Notes: generated by a model not told the origin, from the letters alone. Shown: positions 46,319-55,903, counted from the first letter of the stretch. The stretch: DNA of 64,000 nucleotides from CAWUEZ02 sp963921355 (GCA_963921355.3 OZ001190.1:1178001-1242000), one strand, 5' to 3'. Numbers and translations are program-made.

Positions 46319-47149
46319 ATGACACTGCACACCACGGACTTCGGCACCGTCGAGGTTCATACCTGGGGGTCCGGCGATCATCCGCTCGGCCTTGTCCATG
46401 CCGCGGCGGCCGGTCCCGGCAGCCTGAGCCGGCTGGCCCGGGAGCTGGCGGATGCCGGCTGGTTCTGCATTGCCCCGGCCCTGCACGGTTATGGCCGCAC
46501 CTGGGTCGAAGCGTCGTCGTCGCCGGTCGTCGCCCAGGCCACAGTTCTCGACTGGACCGTCCGCACCTTCGGCCTGAAAGCCATGTTCAGCCATTCGATG
46601 GGCGGGCTGGCCGCGCTGTTCGCCAGGCTGCCGCTGAGCGGTCTGTGCCTCTACGAACCGATCCTGTTCGATGTCCTCGACCCGACTGAGGACGCGGATG
46701 TGCTGGTGGACGAGCGGGCGATGATCGCGCGTATGGAGGAACTGCTCTCCGTGGATGATCCGGAGGGTTCGGTCGCCACCTTCGTCGAGCGCTGGAACGA
46801 GGTCCCGTGGGCCAAGCTGTCGCCGAACGCCCGCGCACAGCTTGCCGCATCGGCGCCTCGTATCGCCGAGGAGATGCGGTCGACCGGGGCCGCGAAACTC
46901 GATACCGCGACCTGGGGCGCAGCACCCCCGACCCTGATTCTGCATGGGGATCGATCGCCGGTGATCGCCCGGCGCATGGCGGAGCGCGCCGGCGACCGGT
47001 TGCCGCATGGCAGCGTCCGCATGGTTTCCGGGGCCGGGCACTTCGCACCGGTGGTCCAGCCTCGCGCCGTCGCCGACGCCGTCTCGGCGTTTCTGTGGTC
47101 GCGCGTCGGCGCTGTGCCGGCGGTCTACGGCAGCGACGCACCGGACTGA
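46319..47149 (+). CDS. Alpha/beta-fold hydrolase
   Basis: Alpha/beta-hydrolase, 276 residues. The nucleophile elbow is SHSMGG (Ser in SMGG), the acid probably in HGDRSP, and the base in GAGHFAPV. It has a LHGYGRT lid-proximal loop. It lies opposite the FAD monooxygenase, as seen in some catabolic pairs, but a joint pathway is only a guess. Its 3' end overlaps the Wzt-like gene by 25 bp (convergent). Confidence 0.82.
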   Translation: MTLHTTDFGTVEVHTWGSGDHPLGLVHAAAAGPGSLSRLARELADAGWFCIAPALHGYGRTWVEASSSPVVAQATVLDWTVRTFGLKAMFSHSMGGLAALFARLPLSGLCLYEPILFDVLDPTEDADVLVDERAMIARMEELLSVDDPEGSVATFVERWNEVPWAKLSPNARAQLAASAPRIAEEMRSTGAAKLDTATWGAAPPTLILHGDRSPVIARRMAERAGDRLPHGSVRMVSGAGHFAPVVQPRAVADAVSAFLWSRVGAVPAVYGSDAPD

Positions 47150-48468
47150 TGGTCCACCGACGGAATGATGTCGAGATCGACCAGACCGACGACGCTGTCG
47201 TCGGCATCGGGGAGGACCTGGAACATCACGGCGTCCAGGATTCGATGGGCTGACTTGCGTTCGGTCCCGAAGGCGGCGTTCACCCCGGCATTGGCGAAGT
47301 ACGTGCCTGGCAGAAAGGCACACGGAAACTCGAACGAAACCGACACCCGATCGCCTGCGGCGTTGTCGGGCAGGTCATCACTCGCCTTCTGGGTGGCGCG
47401 TCCCGCGAGTTCGACCCCGGTCTTGGTCTTGAACAGCGTTGCGAAACGCACTTTCGAGCACGGGGCTTCGAAGCTGACCGCATAGGAGAGGACGTACCGC
47501 CGCCCCCGGACCAGCTGGTTCACCCGCTGGCCGCCCAGCGTTTCGATGCGCACATCCTGGATCCGGGCGCCCAGGCTTTCGTACTCGACCCGGCTCTGGT
47601 TCGCGAACGCCTCGTCGAGGCCGGAATGGACTTCGGCCTCGATGTCGGTCGCGGCCAGAATCTCCGAGCGGATCCGCTCGCGATCGGCGCCCGGCGCATG
47701 GGTCAGGCGGTAATAGTTGGACGCGATCGACTTCGGCTCGCCCGCCAGAAGGATCTCTCCCCGGTCCATCAGCACCGCGCGATCGCAGAGCTGGGTGATC
47801 ATGCTCATGGCATGGCTGACGAACAGGATGGTCGTCCCGGCCTCCCGCAGATTCTCGATCCGTGCGAGGCATTTGCGCTGGAACCCCTCGTCGCCCACCG
47901 CCAACGCCTCGTCGACGATCAGAATGTCCGGATCGACGGCGACCGCCACCGAGAAGGCCAGACGGACATACATGCCGCTGGAATAGGTGTTGACCGGCCG
48001 GTCGATGAACTCGGCAAGTCCGGAGAACTCGACAATGGCATCGAAGCGGTCGTCGATCTCAGCCTGGCTGAGGCCGAGGATCGATGCGTTGAGATGAATG
48101 TTCTCACGGCCGGTGAATTCCGGATTGAATCCCGCGCCCAGCTCCAGCAATGCCGCCGTCCGGCCGCGAACCGCCACCGATCCACCGTTCGGTTGCAGCA
48201 ATCCGGCGATGATCTGCAGAAGCGTCGATTTGCCGGATCCGTTCGGCCCGACGATCCCCACCGTCTCGCCCCGTTGCACAGTCAGGGTCACACCGTTCAG
48301 CGCCATGAACACGTCGAAGTAGCGTCGCCGCCCCATCGACAGCATCTGCAACAGCCGGTCCGCCGGCCGCTTGAACACCGGGAATGCCTTGGTCACACCC
48401 TCGATGACGATGGCGGGTCCCGTATCAGATCCGGGTTCTGGTACCGGTTTGGCGGCGTCAGAGGACAT
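47125..48468 (-). CDS. wzt: ABC transporter ATPase with C-terminal glycan-binding domain (Wzt-like)
   Basis: ATPase of an O-antigen/polysaccharide exporter, 447 residues. Walker A GPNGSGKS (74-81), signature YSSGMYVRLAF (162-172), Walker B ILIVDEA (182-188). After the NBD, from about residue 260, comes an extended beta-rich domain resembling the Wzt C-terminal domain, which in E. coli O9a binds the terminal modification of the chain. The ATG at 48468 overlaps the permease stop. The gene is paired with the Wzm-like permease. Confidence 0.88.
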   Translation of the reverse strand: MSSDAAKPVPEPGSDTGPAIVIEGVTKAFPVFKRPADRLLQMLSMGRRRYFDVFMALNGVTLTVQRGETVGIVGPNGSGKSTLLQIIAGLLQPNGGSVAVRGRTAALLELGAGFNPEFTGRENIHLNASILGLSQAEIDDRFDAIVEFSGLAEFIDRPVNTYSSGMYVRLAFSVAVAVDPDILIVDEALAVGDEGFQRKCLARIENLREAGTTILFVSHAMSMITQLCDRAVLMDRGEILLAGEPKSIASNYYRLTHAPGADRERIRSEILAATDIEAEVHSGLDEAFANQSRVEYESLGARIQDVRIETLGGQRVNQLVRGRRYVLSYAVSFEAPCSKVRFATLFKTKTGVELAGRATQKASDDLPDNAAGDRVSVSFEFPCAFLPGTYFANAGVNAAFGTERKSAHRILDAVMFQVLPDADDSVVGLVDLDIIPSVDHQSGASLP

Positions 48469-49288
48469 CGGCGAACCCCCGCTTCGTGCGCTGGAACCAA
48501 TACGCTCCGAGCCAGGCAATGATGACGGCGCACAGGCCGTAGATCGCCAGGGCCTGGAGATCCGGCTGTGTTCCCCAGAGCACCAGATCGCGGGTGGCTT
48601 CGACCGGCACCGACAGCGGATTGAGCCAGATCAGCATGCGCAGGGTTTCCGGCAGGCTGTCGACCGGGAACAGGATCGGACTGGCGAACAGCAGAATCGT
48701 CGAGACGATCCCGATGAGGTGGCCGACATCCCGCAGGAACACCCCGAGGGAGGCCAGGATCCAGGACAGCCCGAGAACGATCAGAACCAGCGGCACCCAC
48801 ACCACCGGCACCAGGACGGCGGAGAGCGGCAGGCTGCCCTCGAAGACCAGCACGGCCAGGACCAGCACGACGAAGTTGAACCCCAGCATGACCAGCGCGG
48901 ATCCGGCTGCGACAACCGACAGGACTTCGAGCGGGAACACCACCTTCTTCACGAAGTTGGCGTTCTCGATCACCAGGTTCGGCGAGCGGACAAGGACTTC
49001 GGTGATGAAGAAATGCAGAATCAGACCCGAGAACAGAATGATGCCGTAGTTGTACTCGACATCGGGGATCCGGGACGGAAACCGGACCTTGAGGATGGCA
49101 CTGAAGACATAGGCATACACGGCAAAGGTCAGCAGGGGCGTCAGAAGCGCCCAGACCATGCCGAGGGCCGATTTGCGATAGCGCGACAGGATATCGCGCC
49201 GGACCAGCTGCCGGAGAATCGTGCGATGGGCGACCAGGGAACGGGCGATGTCCGCCGGTGTCGACAGCAGCGTGGGCGCAGTGGTCAT
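48458..49288 (-). CDS. wzm: ABC-2 type polysaccharide exporter permease (Wzm-like)
   Basis: Transmembrane subunit of a polysaccharide ABC exporter, 276 residues with about six helices. It has the typical N-terminal cytoplasmic part (LVRRDILSRYRKSALGMVWALLTPLLT) and the C-terminal NPLSVPVEATRDLVLWG motif. The ATG at 49288 has GGAG four bases upstream. It overlaps the ATPase gene by 11 bp. It probably exports a glycan made by the genes to the right. Confidence 0.87.
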   Translation of the reverse strand: MTTAPTLLSTPADIARSLVAHRTILRQLVRRDILSRYRKSALGMVWALLTPLLTFAVYAYVFSAILKVRFPSRIPDVEYNYGIILFSGLILHFFITEVLVRSPNLVIENANFVKKVVFPLEVLSVVAAGSALVMLGFNFVVLVLAVLVFEGSLPLSAVLVPVVWVPLVLIVLGLSWILASLGVFLRDVGHLIGIVSTILLFASPILFPVDSLPETLRMLIWLNPLSVPVEATRDLVLWGTQPDLQALAIYGLCAVIIAWLGAYWFQRTKRGFADVL

Positions 49289-49479
49289 TGAACTCCCGCG
49301 CGGGACCGCCTCAGCGCTTCGCGCGGAGGGTCTCCGACCGGCGATACAAGCCGTTGAAATCCCAGAATACCGCGGCGGTTTAGCTGATCGGCCGGACGTT
49401 GGCAATTGTCGATGGGCGCGCTGTCGGAACCGGCAAACCCGGCTATCGTGTCGACAATCATCGGTGGGAGCAGGATGTT

Positions 49480-51123
49480 TTGCGCTCGTTGGGTCCCCTA
49501 GATCCATTGCTTAGTTGGTTCGACGCGGTCGTGCTGGACCTTGGCCGCCAGTTCCGCTGGTCATTCCTGCCGCCGTTGATGGTCTATTTCGCGGCCGGCG
49601 TCTCCGGCCTGACCTCGATCGTCGGCGTCTTCTTCATCAAGGAGTATCTCGACCTCTCGGCGGCCTTTCTCGCCGGTCTCGGCTTCTGGGCCGGCATTCC
49701 CTGGGCGCTGAAGATGCCGCTTGGTCATCTCGTCGACCTGATCTGGCGGTGGAAGGCGCTGCTGGTCTACCTGGGCGCGGGGCTGATCGCGCTCAGCATC
49801 GCAATCATGTACGCCCTGATCGCCCACACCGATGCCATGACCGCCATCCTCGATGCCGAGGCCTGGTACGTGATCAGCGCGCTGCTCGGGCCGTCCGGAT
49901 ACGTGCTTCAGGATGTGGTCGCCGACGGGATGACCGTGGAAGCGGTGCCGACGGAAACCGCCGAGGGCGCCGCCTACGACGACGCCCGGATCAAGGCGAT
50001 GCACACGACGATGCAGACGCTCGGACGGGTCGCGATCATCAGTGGTCTGGCGGCGGTCGCCAGCCTGAACATCACCCTGTTCACCGGGATCGAGGCCCTG
50101 TCGGAGGCCGAGAAGACATCCGTCTACGCCCGCATTTACCTGTTCGCCCTCTTTATTCCGGTGATTTCCATCACCGGTGTGATGCTCGGAGCGGCCATGC
50201 GCCGGGCACGGGCCGACCGTCTGCGGCGGCGAGGCGTCGGAGCCGAGACGATCGACCGGCTTCTGTTTGCGCCGGTGACCCGTACCGAGCCGAACTGGTG
50301 GATCTTCGGCGGCAGTTTCGCCTTTGTGCTGTTCTCGCTGACCGTCGGTGTCGGCGGGGTCCCGTTCGCCCAGGAGATCGTGTTCCTCGGGTCGATGGCG
50401 ATCGTGCTGTTTCTGATGCACCGGCTGCTGCTCGAACTGGCGCCGCACCAGCGTCAGGTTCTGATCGGTACCGCCGTGATCATCTTCGTGTTCCGCGCCG
50501 TCCCGTTGCCGGGTCCGGGAGCGACCTGGTTTGAGATCGACATCCTCGGCTTCGACCAGCGATTTCTCTCCGTGCTGTCCTTGATCACTGGACTTCTGGC
50601 CCTGATCGGGATGCTGCTTCTGCGCCCACTGATGGCGCGCTGGTCGATCGCGCGCATCGTCGCTCTGCTGAGCGTCGTTGCCGGCGTTCTGTCCTTGCCG
50701 AATATCGGCATGTACTACGGCCTGCACCATTGGACGGGCGCGATGACCGGGGGCGTTGTCGACGCCCGGTTCATCGCCGTTCTGGACACGGCGGTCGAAT
50801 CGCCACTGGCCCAGGTTGCGATGATTCCGATGCTCGCCTGGATCGCCAGGAACGCGCCGGCACACCTGAAGGCCACGTTCTTCGCCGTGATGGCGTCGTT
50901 CACCAACCTGGCGCTTTCCGCCAGCAGCCTGGGAACGAAGTATCTGAACGAGATCTACCTGGTCACCCGCGAGGTTAGAGACCGGATGACGCAGGCTGTG
51001 CAGACCGCGGCCGACTATTCGGAACTCGGCTGGCTGCTCATCACAGTTGCCGTCGTCACCGTCGGGGCGCCGCTGCTGGCGATCGCCGCCATTCAACTGT
51101 CCCGCTTCCGCACGACAGAATAG
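49480..51123 (+). CDS. Multi-spanning transporter, MFS / folate-biopterin (BT1)-like
   Basis: Membrane protein of about 547 residues with roughly 12 hydrophobic segments. The IKEYLDLSAAFLAGLGFWAGIPW..PLGHLVDLI start is reminiscent of BT1-type transporters of the major facilitator superfamily. The N-terminus is uncertain: TTG starts at 49399 and 49480 are both open, and 49480 gives a shorter cytoplasmic leader. It diverges from the ABC permease across about 110 bp. The substrate is not known; a link to the glycan island is positional only. Confidence 0.7.
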   Translation: MRSLGPLDPLLSWFDAVVLDLGRQFRWSFLPPLMVYFAAGVSGLTSIVGVFFIKEYLDLSAAFLAGLGFWAGIPWALKMPLGHLVDLIWRWKALLVYLGAGLIALSIAIMYALIAHTDAMTAILDAEAWYVISALLGPSGYVLQDVVADGMTVEAVPTETAEGAAYDDARIKAMHTTMQTLGRVAIISGLAAVASLNITLFTGIEALSEAEKTSVYARIYLFALFIPVISITGVMLGAAMRRARADRLRRRGVGAETIDRLLFAPVTRTEPNWWIFGGSFAFVLFSLTVGVGGVPFAQEIVFLGSMAIVLFLMHRLLLELAPHQRQVLIGTAVIIFVFRAVPLPGPGATWFEIDILGFDQRFLSVLSLITGLLALIGMLLLRPLMARWSIARIVALLSVVAGVLSLPNIGMYYGLHHWTGAMTGGVVDARFIAVLDTAVESPLAQVAMIPMLAWIARNAPAHLKATFFAVMASFTNLALSASSLGTKYLNEIYLVTREVRDRMTQAVQTAADYSELGWLLITVAVVTVGAPLLAIAAIQLSRFRTTE

Positions 51124-51148
51124 GCCGGGGAATAGGCCCGGCTTTCGC

Positions 51149-51616
51149 TTACGCGCCCGGGCCATCAACCTCGACGAAGTCGATCAGGATGAACAGCCGC
51201 GAGACGCGGTCACCGGCGTCGGCCAGCGGCAGGATCAGCTCGAGGTTGCGGCGGGTCTCCCGTTTCGATCCGACATAGGGCGTTTGGGAACGCAGCGGCA
51301 CCCCATCCAGCGCGACCGTCTTCATGTTGCCGAACAAAGCACTCGGGTTCGCCTGATGGGGGATCTCCGAGAGACGTCTGCCGACGTAGTTGTCGTTGAA
51401 GTGTTCGAGAATCCGATCGCCGATGAATCGGTAGCGGAAGTCCAGCGGCTCCCAGAACACGTCCATGACCACCGTGTTGGCCAGCAGGTCGGGAATCGAG
51501 ACCGGGTCGAACAGCGCAAGGCCCGGAATCCGCGCGTCGGGATCCAGAGCGCGCCAATAGGCGATCCCGTCGGACAGGATCTCACTGTCGGTCGTATCGA
51601 TTCCGTTATCCGCCAT
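51149..51616 (-). CDS. PAS-domain (PAS_5-like) single-domain protein
   Basis: About 155 residues with the pattern of the PAS_5 family found in many Rhodospirillales-type genomes: IAYWRALDPDARIPGLALFDPVSIPDLLANTVVMDVF, PLDFRYRFIGDRI and GRRLSEIPH. It has no output domain, so it may act through a partner. The ATG at 51616 is used; a longer frame to 51832 is open but not conserved-looking. It diverges from the methyltransferase across 274 bp. Confidence 0.7.
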   Translation of the reverse strand: MADNGIDTTDSEILSDGIAYWRALDPDARIPGLALFDPVSIPDLLANTVVMDVFWEPLDFRYRFIGDRILEHFNDNYVGRRLSEIPHQANPSALFGNMKTVALDGVPLRSQTPYVGSKRETRRNLELILPLADAGDRVSRLFILIDFVEVDGPGA

Positions 51617-51890
51617 GCCGATGAACCCGACCGTTAGACGTACACAGCCGCCCGGGTCACGGAGATCAATGCCGACCGCTAGACGTTCGATCCGACATAA
51701 CTGGGGACGCTTCGCCGTCGTTACTAGGTATAAACACGTATGCGCGGCTGGTTTTCGATTCAGGGCTGTTGCTGCGGCACAAGGACGATCGATCAGTCTG
51801 CCGCACGTGGTACCCAGCTTGGCGCTGGTCATGGGTGTCCCGACGGTCTATCGAACGGTGATCATCGACACGGATGTGAGGCGCTCGGGC
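51617..51890. promoter_or_regulatory. Divergent gap, PAS gene / methyltransferase
   Basis: 274 bp of non-coding DNA that probably holds both promoters. A TACTAGGTATAAACACG stretch near 51722-51740 is a plausible -10 region. No ORF is credible. Confidence 0.35.
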
Positions 51891-52553
51891 ATGGGACTGG
51901 TCGAATTCGTCACCCCGCTGCACACCCGCACCAAGCGGGACTACCTGGCCCGGGTGACCGAGCATGACAAAGCCGAATCGGCGACGGTCGCGCGTCAGTG
52001 GGGCGCCGAATACTGGGACGGCGACCGGCGGTACGGGTATGGCGGCTACCGCTATGATGGACGATGGCTGCCGGTGGCCGAGGCCATGGTGGCCCGCTAT
52101 GGGATCAAGCCCGGAGACCGGATCCTGGATGTCGGCTGTGGCAAGGGGTTCCTGCTCTACGAGTTCACCCGCGCCGTCCCAGGTGTCGAGGTCGTGGGTC
52201 TCGACATCTCGAGCTATGCGATCGCCAACGCCAAGGAGGAGCTTCGCCCGTTCCTGCACGAGGGCCATGCCCGCGCGCTGCCTTTCGAGACCGACAGCTT
52301 CGATCTCGTGATCACGCTGACCACCCTGCACAACCTGCGTCTGCCGGATCTGGTCGCCGCTGTTTCGGAGATCCAACGGGTCGGGCGCGGCGGCAAGTAC
52401 ATCATGGCCGAGAGCTATCGCAGTGAGGCCGAGAAGGTGAACCTGCTGTACTGGCAGCTGACCTGCGAGAGCTTCCTGGCGCCGGAAGAGTGGCAATGGG
52501 TGTTCGACCACTGCGGCTACGACGGCGACTGGGAGTTCATCTACTTCGAGTGA
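51891..52553 (+). CDS. Class I SAM-dependent methyltransferase
   Basis: 220 residues from the ATG at 51891. MGLVEFVTPLHTRTKRDYLARVTEHDKAESATVARQWG is the N-terminus, followed by the SAM motif ILDVGCGKGFLLYEF and VVGLDISSYAIANAKEEL. This arrangement (TKRDYLARV, WDGDRRYGYGGYRYDGRW) is one I associate with surface-polysaccharide loci. It converges on the methyltransferase-like gene at 52564. The methylated group is unknown. Confidence 0.82.
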   Translation: MGLVEFVTPLHTRTKRDYLARVTEHDKAESATVARQWGAEYWDGDRRYGYGGYRYDGRWLPVAEAMVARYGIKPGDRILDVGCGKGFLLYEFTRAVPGVEVVGLDISSYAIANAKEELRPFLHEGHARALPFETDSFDLVITLTTLHNLRLPDLVAAVSEIQRVGRGGKYIMAESYRSEAEKVNLLYWQLTCESFLAPEEWQWVFDHCGYDGDWEFIYFE

Positions 52554-52563
52554 ACAGCTCCGG

Positions 52564-53715
52564 TCATCCGTCCGCTTTCAGGCGGTTTTCGACGGCCGCC
52601 AGCACGTCGTCGATCCGGCGCATCGGTCCGTTCGCCTTGTCCAGTTCGAACATCGATCTGATCAGAGAATCGCCGACGTCGAATACCGGCCAGGATTGAG
52701 CGGCGCGCGCGGCCTCGGGGAACTTCGGGTGGCCCTGAGGCACGAAGACGGCGTTGAGCAATGCCATCCGCTTGCCTTCCGGCAGGGGTGGCACGCCCGG
52801 AGTCGCGTCGCCCAGCTGGACCGGAACCACCGCAAGCGGCGCGAACCCCGCCGAGATCACGGTCTTCAACGCAGTGGCGGCCGGAATCTCGCCGCCGCCG
52901 GGACATTGCATGAGGAAGATGCCGTCCGGCTTCAGCACGACCTTGGCCAGACCGGCGTAGTACTTCAAGGCGGGCTCGCTGAACTCCGTCAGATTGGCAT
53001 TGGACATCACCACGTCGTAGCGCCGCTCGGTGACCGTGGCGAGCCGCCACCACGGGAAGTGCTCCGACCTGTGGCGCCGCTCGACCTTGACGGCATGGGG
53101 TCGTTCGTCGCTCGTCAGGATGTCCGGTCGGGCGGCCCGCACTGTCTCGTAGCCGATGTCCCCGACCCCCAAGGCCCCGGCATCGAGCTGGGCATGATCG
53201 CGGAAACCGCCACCGTAGACGTGCCGGTTGATCATCGTCTGCAACAGATAGAAGGACTCCATGACCTCTACCTGGTCGTAGCGCTCGACTTCCGGATCCC
53301 GCGACAGGAAGAACGAGAGAAAGCCGCTTCCCGGGCCGATTTCCAGGATCGTGCCGCGATGCTCGATCGCCCGCAGTTTGCCGGCGATGGCGTACTGCGA
53401 AATCATGCCCGAGACGGGCATGGGAATGCGCGCCGCCGGGAAGTGCGTGAGGAAGAAGGTGGCGTAGTCGACCAGCGCCTGGATCAGCTCCTCGAAGTCG
53501 GAGTCGTCCAGACCGCCGAGCTCCGCCATGAAGGTGTCGAACCGGTTCTCATGCATGTGGTCGAGCAGCAGGGCGACTTCATCGGTCGAGTTCAGCCGAT
53601 ACGGAAAGCTGTGCCCGATGGTCTGGGAGCCCAGGCCATGGATGCCGATGTAGCGCAGATATCCGACCGCCTGGCGACCGAGGGCCTCGGACCGGCGATA
53701 CGACTCGATGTCCAT
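52564..53715 (-). CDS. Methyltransferase-like protein, putative sugar O-methyltransferase
   Basis: 383 residues with a central SAM-binding motif ILEIGPGSGFLSFFLSR (about 143-159) and an extra helical N-terminal region (DIESYRRSEALGRQAVG). It resembles putative sugar O-methyltransferases of glycan clusters; the exact family is recalled, not verified. It is the last gene of the eight-gene operon, 32 bp after the LIC12192-like gene. It may methylate the exported glycan. Confidence 0.6.
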   Translation of the reverse strand: MDIESYRRSEALGRQAVGYLRYIGIHGLGSQTIGHSFPYRLNSTDEVALLLDHMHENRFDTFMAELGGLDDSDFEELIQALVDYATFFLTHFPAARIPMPVSGMISQYAIAGKLRAIEHRGTILEIGPGSGFLSFFLSRDPEVERYDQVEVMESFYLLQTMINRHVYGGGFRDHAQLDAGALGVGDIGYETVRAARPDILTSDERPHAVKVERRHRSEHFPWWRLATVTERRYDVVMSNANLTEFSEPALKYYAGLAKVVLKPDGIFLMQCPGGGEIPAATALKTVISAGFAPLAVVPVQLGDATPGVPPLPEGKRMALLNAVFVPQGHPKFPEAARAAQSWPVFDVGDSLIRSMFELDKANGPMRRIDDVLAAVENRLKADG

Positions 53716-53747
53716 GCAAGCGCCTCAGTTGCTGTTCTTGATTGCGT

Positions 53748-54137
53748 TCAAGACTGTTCCGGATGCAGGGCGTGCTGGACCGCCAGAATGTCCTCCCAGC
53801 GCCGCGCGTCCTCTTCGCAGGTCAGGGCCAGGTCCTCGCAGGCAGCGTAGAGCGCGCAGCCTGCCGAGAGGATGCGGTCGTACAGGGCGCGCCGTCGCTC
53901 GGCGCGGCGGGGCAGCATGAACATGCTGTAGGCGACGATTCCGTCATGAGCCGGCAGTTCGTCGACCAGCTTCTCCAGCATCAGATAGCAGTGCGGGACC
54001 GCGTACTCGGTGGCGCTCAGCTTGAAGGTCAGGCCGCGCTGGCGGCAATACTCGCGGATCACCATGTTCTGGATGTGCTGCGGCACCCGGGAATCGCCGA
54101 TCATTCGGCTGGCGATGTAACCGCTGAACCCGCTCAT
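53748..54137 (-). CDS. Sporadic carbohydrate cluster protein, LIC12192-like
   Basis: 129 residues. GYIASRMIGDSRVPQHIQNMVIREYCRQRG and LSATEYAVPHCYLMLEKLVDELPAHDGIVAYSMFMLPRRAERR match the pattern of the LIC12192 family (TIGR04323 as I recall). The family has no known activity and is found scattered in polysaccharide loci. It lies three bases after the oxygenase-like gene, so it is in the same transcription unit. Confidence 0.75.
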   Translation of the reverse strand: MSGFSGYIASRMIGDSRVPQHIQNMVIREYCRQRGLTFKLSATEYAVPHCYLMLEKLVDELPAHDGIVAYSMFMLPRRAERRRALYDRILSAGCALYAACEDLALTCEEDARRWEDILAVQHALHPEQS

Positions 54138-54140
54138 CGC

Positions 54141-54971
54141 CTATTCCTCGAACCCGCCCGGCAGTCGGTAGTCGAGGCCGAGCCGGGTGGCGGGGCGCAG
54201 GGTCACGGGCTCGAAGAACTCGCCCAGGCGCTTGTCGGCATAGGGCGACATGACACTCTTGAAGCGGCAGTTCATCGACCAGCGGGTGGTCGCCTCGCGG
54301 TTGATCCGGTTGCCGTGCATGACGTTCTGGCTGAACAGCAGATAGCTGCCGTACGGAACCTCCAGGAACCGGACATGGGGCTCGATTTCCCGCCAGACAT
54401 CCTCGGCCGTCTTGCCCTCGAACTCAGTGAACCGGTCCTGCACCGCCCTGTCGATGTCGGGTGGCGCGATGAACATGCTCTTGGTGGCGAAGCAGTCGAC
54501 CATCGGAATCCAGAGCACCACCTCGTAGGGGGAGTCGCCGGACCACACATCGGCGTGGACCGGGAGGAGCGAACTGTCGTCATCCGGGAGCTGGATCGAC
54601 AGGTTGACCCGGCGCTGCATGGCCAGCTCGTTGCCGACGATGGTCTCGATCGCTTTGCGGGCCACCGCCAGATAGGCGGGGCGCAGCCAGTCCTGGTCGT
54701 TCAGGGCACGGAATACCGCGAGGCGAAAGTCGTTCAGCCGATCGACGGTGACCCGGTCATGGATGGTGTCGAGGAACTCCGTGGGTTCGTCCGGCACGGC
54801 GACGTCCAGAATCCCGGCTGCCGTGGCCGCGAGATGGGCCTGGATCCGGTCCAGGGCCGTCCTGTCCTCGGCCGGGCGAATGATGTGGACGCCGTCGAGG
54901 AAGGCGTTGGCCAGTTCGGCCTCGTCGTCGGCGAAGAACGCCCGCTGGCTCTGTGGGATGTGATCGTTCAT
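54141..54971 (-). CDS. 2OG-Fe(II) oxygenase-like protein of sporadic carbohydrate clusters
   Basis: 276 residues. The facial triad is suggested by HADVW (His-x-Asp) and the later His in NVMHGNRIN, with the 2-oxoglutarate-binding Arg in TTRWSMN. The type is seen beside LIC12192-like genes (TIGR04324 as I recall). It could hydroxylate or otherwise oxidise a sugar or a lipid-linked intermediate. The start overlaps the transketolase C half by 4 bp (ATGA). Confidence 0.72.
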   Translation of the reverse strand: MNDHIPQSQRAFFADDEAELANAFLDGVHIIRPAEDRTALDRIQAHLAATAAGILDVAVPDEPTEFLDTIHDRVTVDRLNDFRLAVFRALNDQDWLRPAYLAVARKAIETIVGNELAMQRRVNLSIQLPDDDSSLLPVHADVWSGDSPYEVVLWIPMVDCFATKSMFIAPPDIDRAVQDRFTEFEGKTAEDVWREIEPHVRFLEVPYGSYLLFSQNVMHGNRINREATTRWSMNCRFKSVMSPYADKRLGEFFEPVTLRPATRLGLDYRLPGGFEE

Positions 54972-55903
54972 GACCCGCTCATCGCATCGCGAACCGTCTG
55001 GGCGATCGCGTCCGGGTGCAGACCCACATGGTCCATCAGCTGGTCCTGGCTGCCATAGGGTTTGGCGAACATGTCCGGGATGGCCAGACGGCGGATCTCC
55101 GGGATGGCGCGGCCGAGTCCGTCGAGCAGGGCATCGGCCACCGCCGACCCCAGGCCGCCGATGCGGATGTGCTCCTCGACGGTGACGACGAGCTCGGCGG
55201 TCCGGGCCTCGTCGAGCAGTCGGTCGGTGTCCAGCGGCTTGACCGTGGGCAGGTGCAGGACCCGGCAGGCGATGCCGCCGGTCTCGAGCTGATCCGCCGC
55301 CGCCAGCGCGCGGGTGGTCGACACGCCGGTGCCGATCAGCAGGACCGGCGCCTTCTGATCTTCACGCAGGGCGTAGGCCCGGCCGATCTCGAACCCCTGG
55401 ATGCCCTTGGAGACGATCGGATCCCCGCCCTTGGCGAGCCGGATGTAGATCGGGTGGGGCCAATCCAGGGATGCGCCCATGAAGCGAACCATCTCGTCGG
55501 CGTCGACCGGACAGACCACCGTCATGTTCGGCAGCGCGCGCATGATCGCAATGTCCTCGATCGCCTGGTGGGTCGGACCGAGGGGGGCGTAGACGTAGCC
55601 GCCGCCGTTGCCGATCAGCCGCACCGGCAGGTCGTGCAGGCAGAGGTCGACGGCGACCTGTTCGTAGCAGCGCCGGGTAATGAAGGTCGCGATCGTGTTG
55701 ACGTAGGGAATGAAGCCTTCCATCGCCAGGCCGGCCGCCATCCCGACGACGTTCGCCTCGCTGACCCCCTCCATGTAGTGGCGGTCCGGGTAAGCCGCCT
55801 TCATATCGGCGAGCAGTCCCGGGCTGAGGTCGGACCCGACGAACACCACCCGGCGATCGCGCTGGGCCAGGGTCCCGACCATGTCGATGCATTCCTTGCG
55901 CAT
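54968..55903 (-). CDS. Transketolase, C-terminal half (pyrimidine-binding and C domains)
   Basis: 311 residues corresponding to the pyrimidine-binding and C-terminal domains of transketolase. It has GVSEANVVGMAAGLAMEG (with the conserved catalytic Glu), GPTHQAIEDIAIMRALPNMTVVCPVDADE, and TVEEHIRIGGLGSAV. With the N half (55903-56757) it makes a complete split transketolase, a heterotetramer-type organisation known in some bacteria. The gene starts within the N-half stop codon (TGATG). It probably transfers a two-carbon unit in making a rare sugar. Confidence 0.88.
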   Translation of the reverse strand: MRKECIDMVGTLAQRDRRVVFVGSDLSPGLLADMKAAYPDRHYMEGVSEANVVGMAAGLAMEGFIPYVNTIATFITRRCYEQVAVDLCLHDLPVRLIGNGGGYVYAPLGPTHQAIEDIAIMRALPNMTVVCPVDADEMVRFMGASLDWPHPIYIRLAKGGDPIVSKGIQGFEIGRAYALREDQKAPVLLIGTGVSTTRALAAADQLETGGIACRVLHLPTVKPLDTDRLLDEARTAELVVTVEEHIRIGGLGSAVADALLDGLGRAIPEIRRLAIPDMFAKPYGSQDQLMDHVGLHPDAIAQTVRDAMSGS

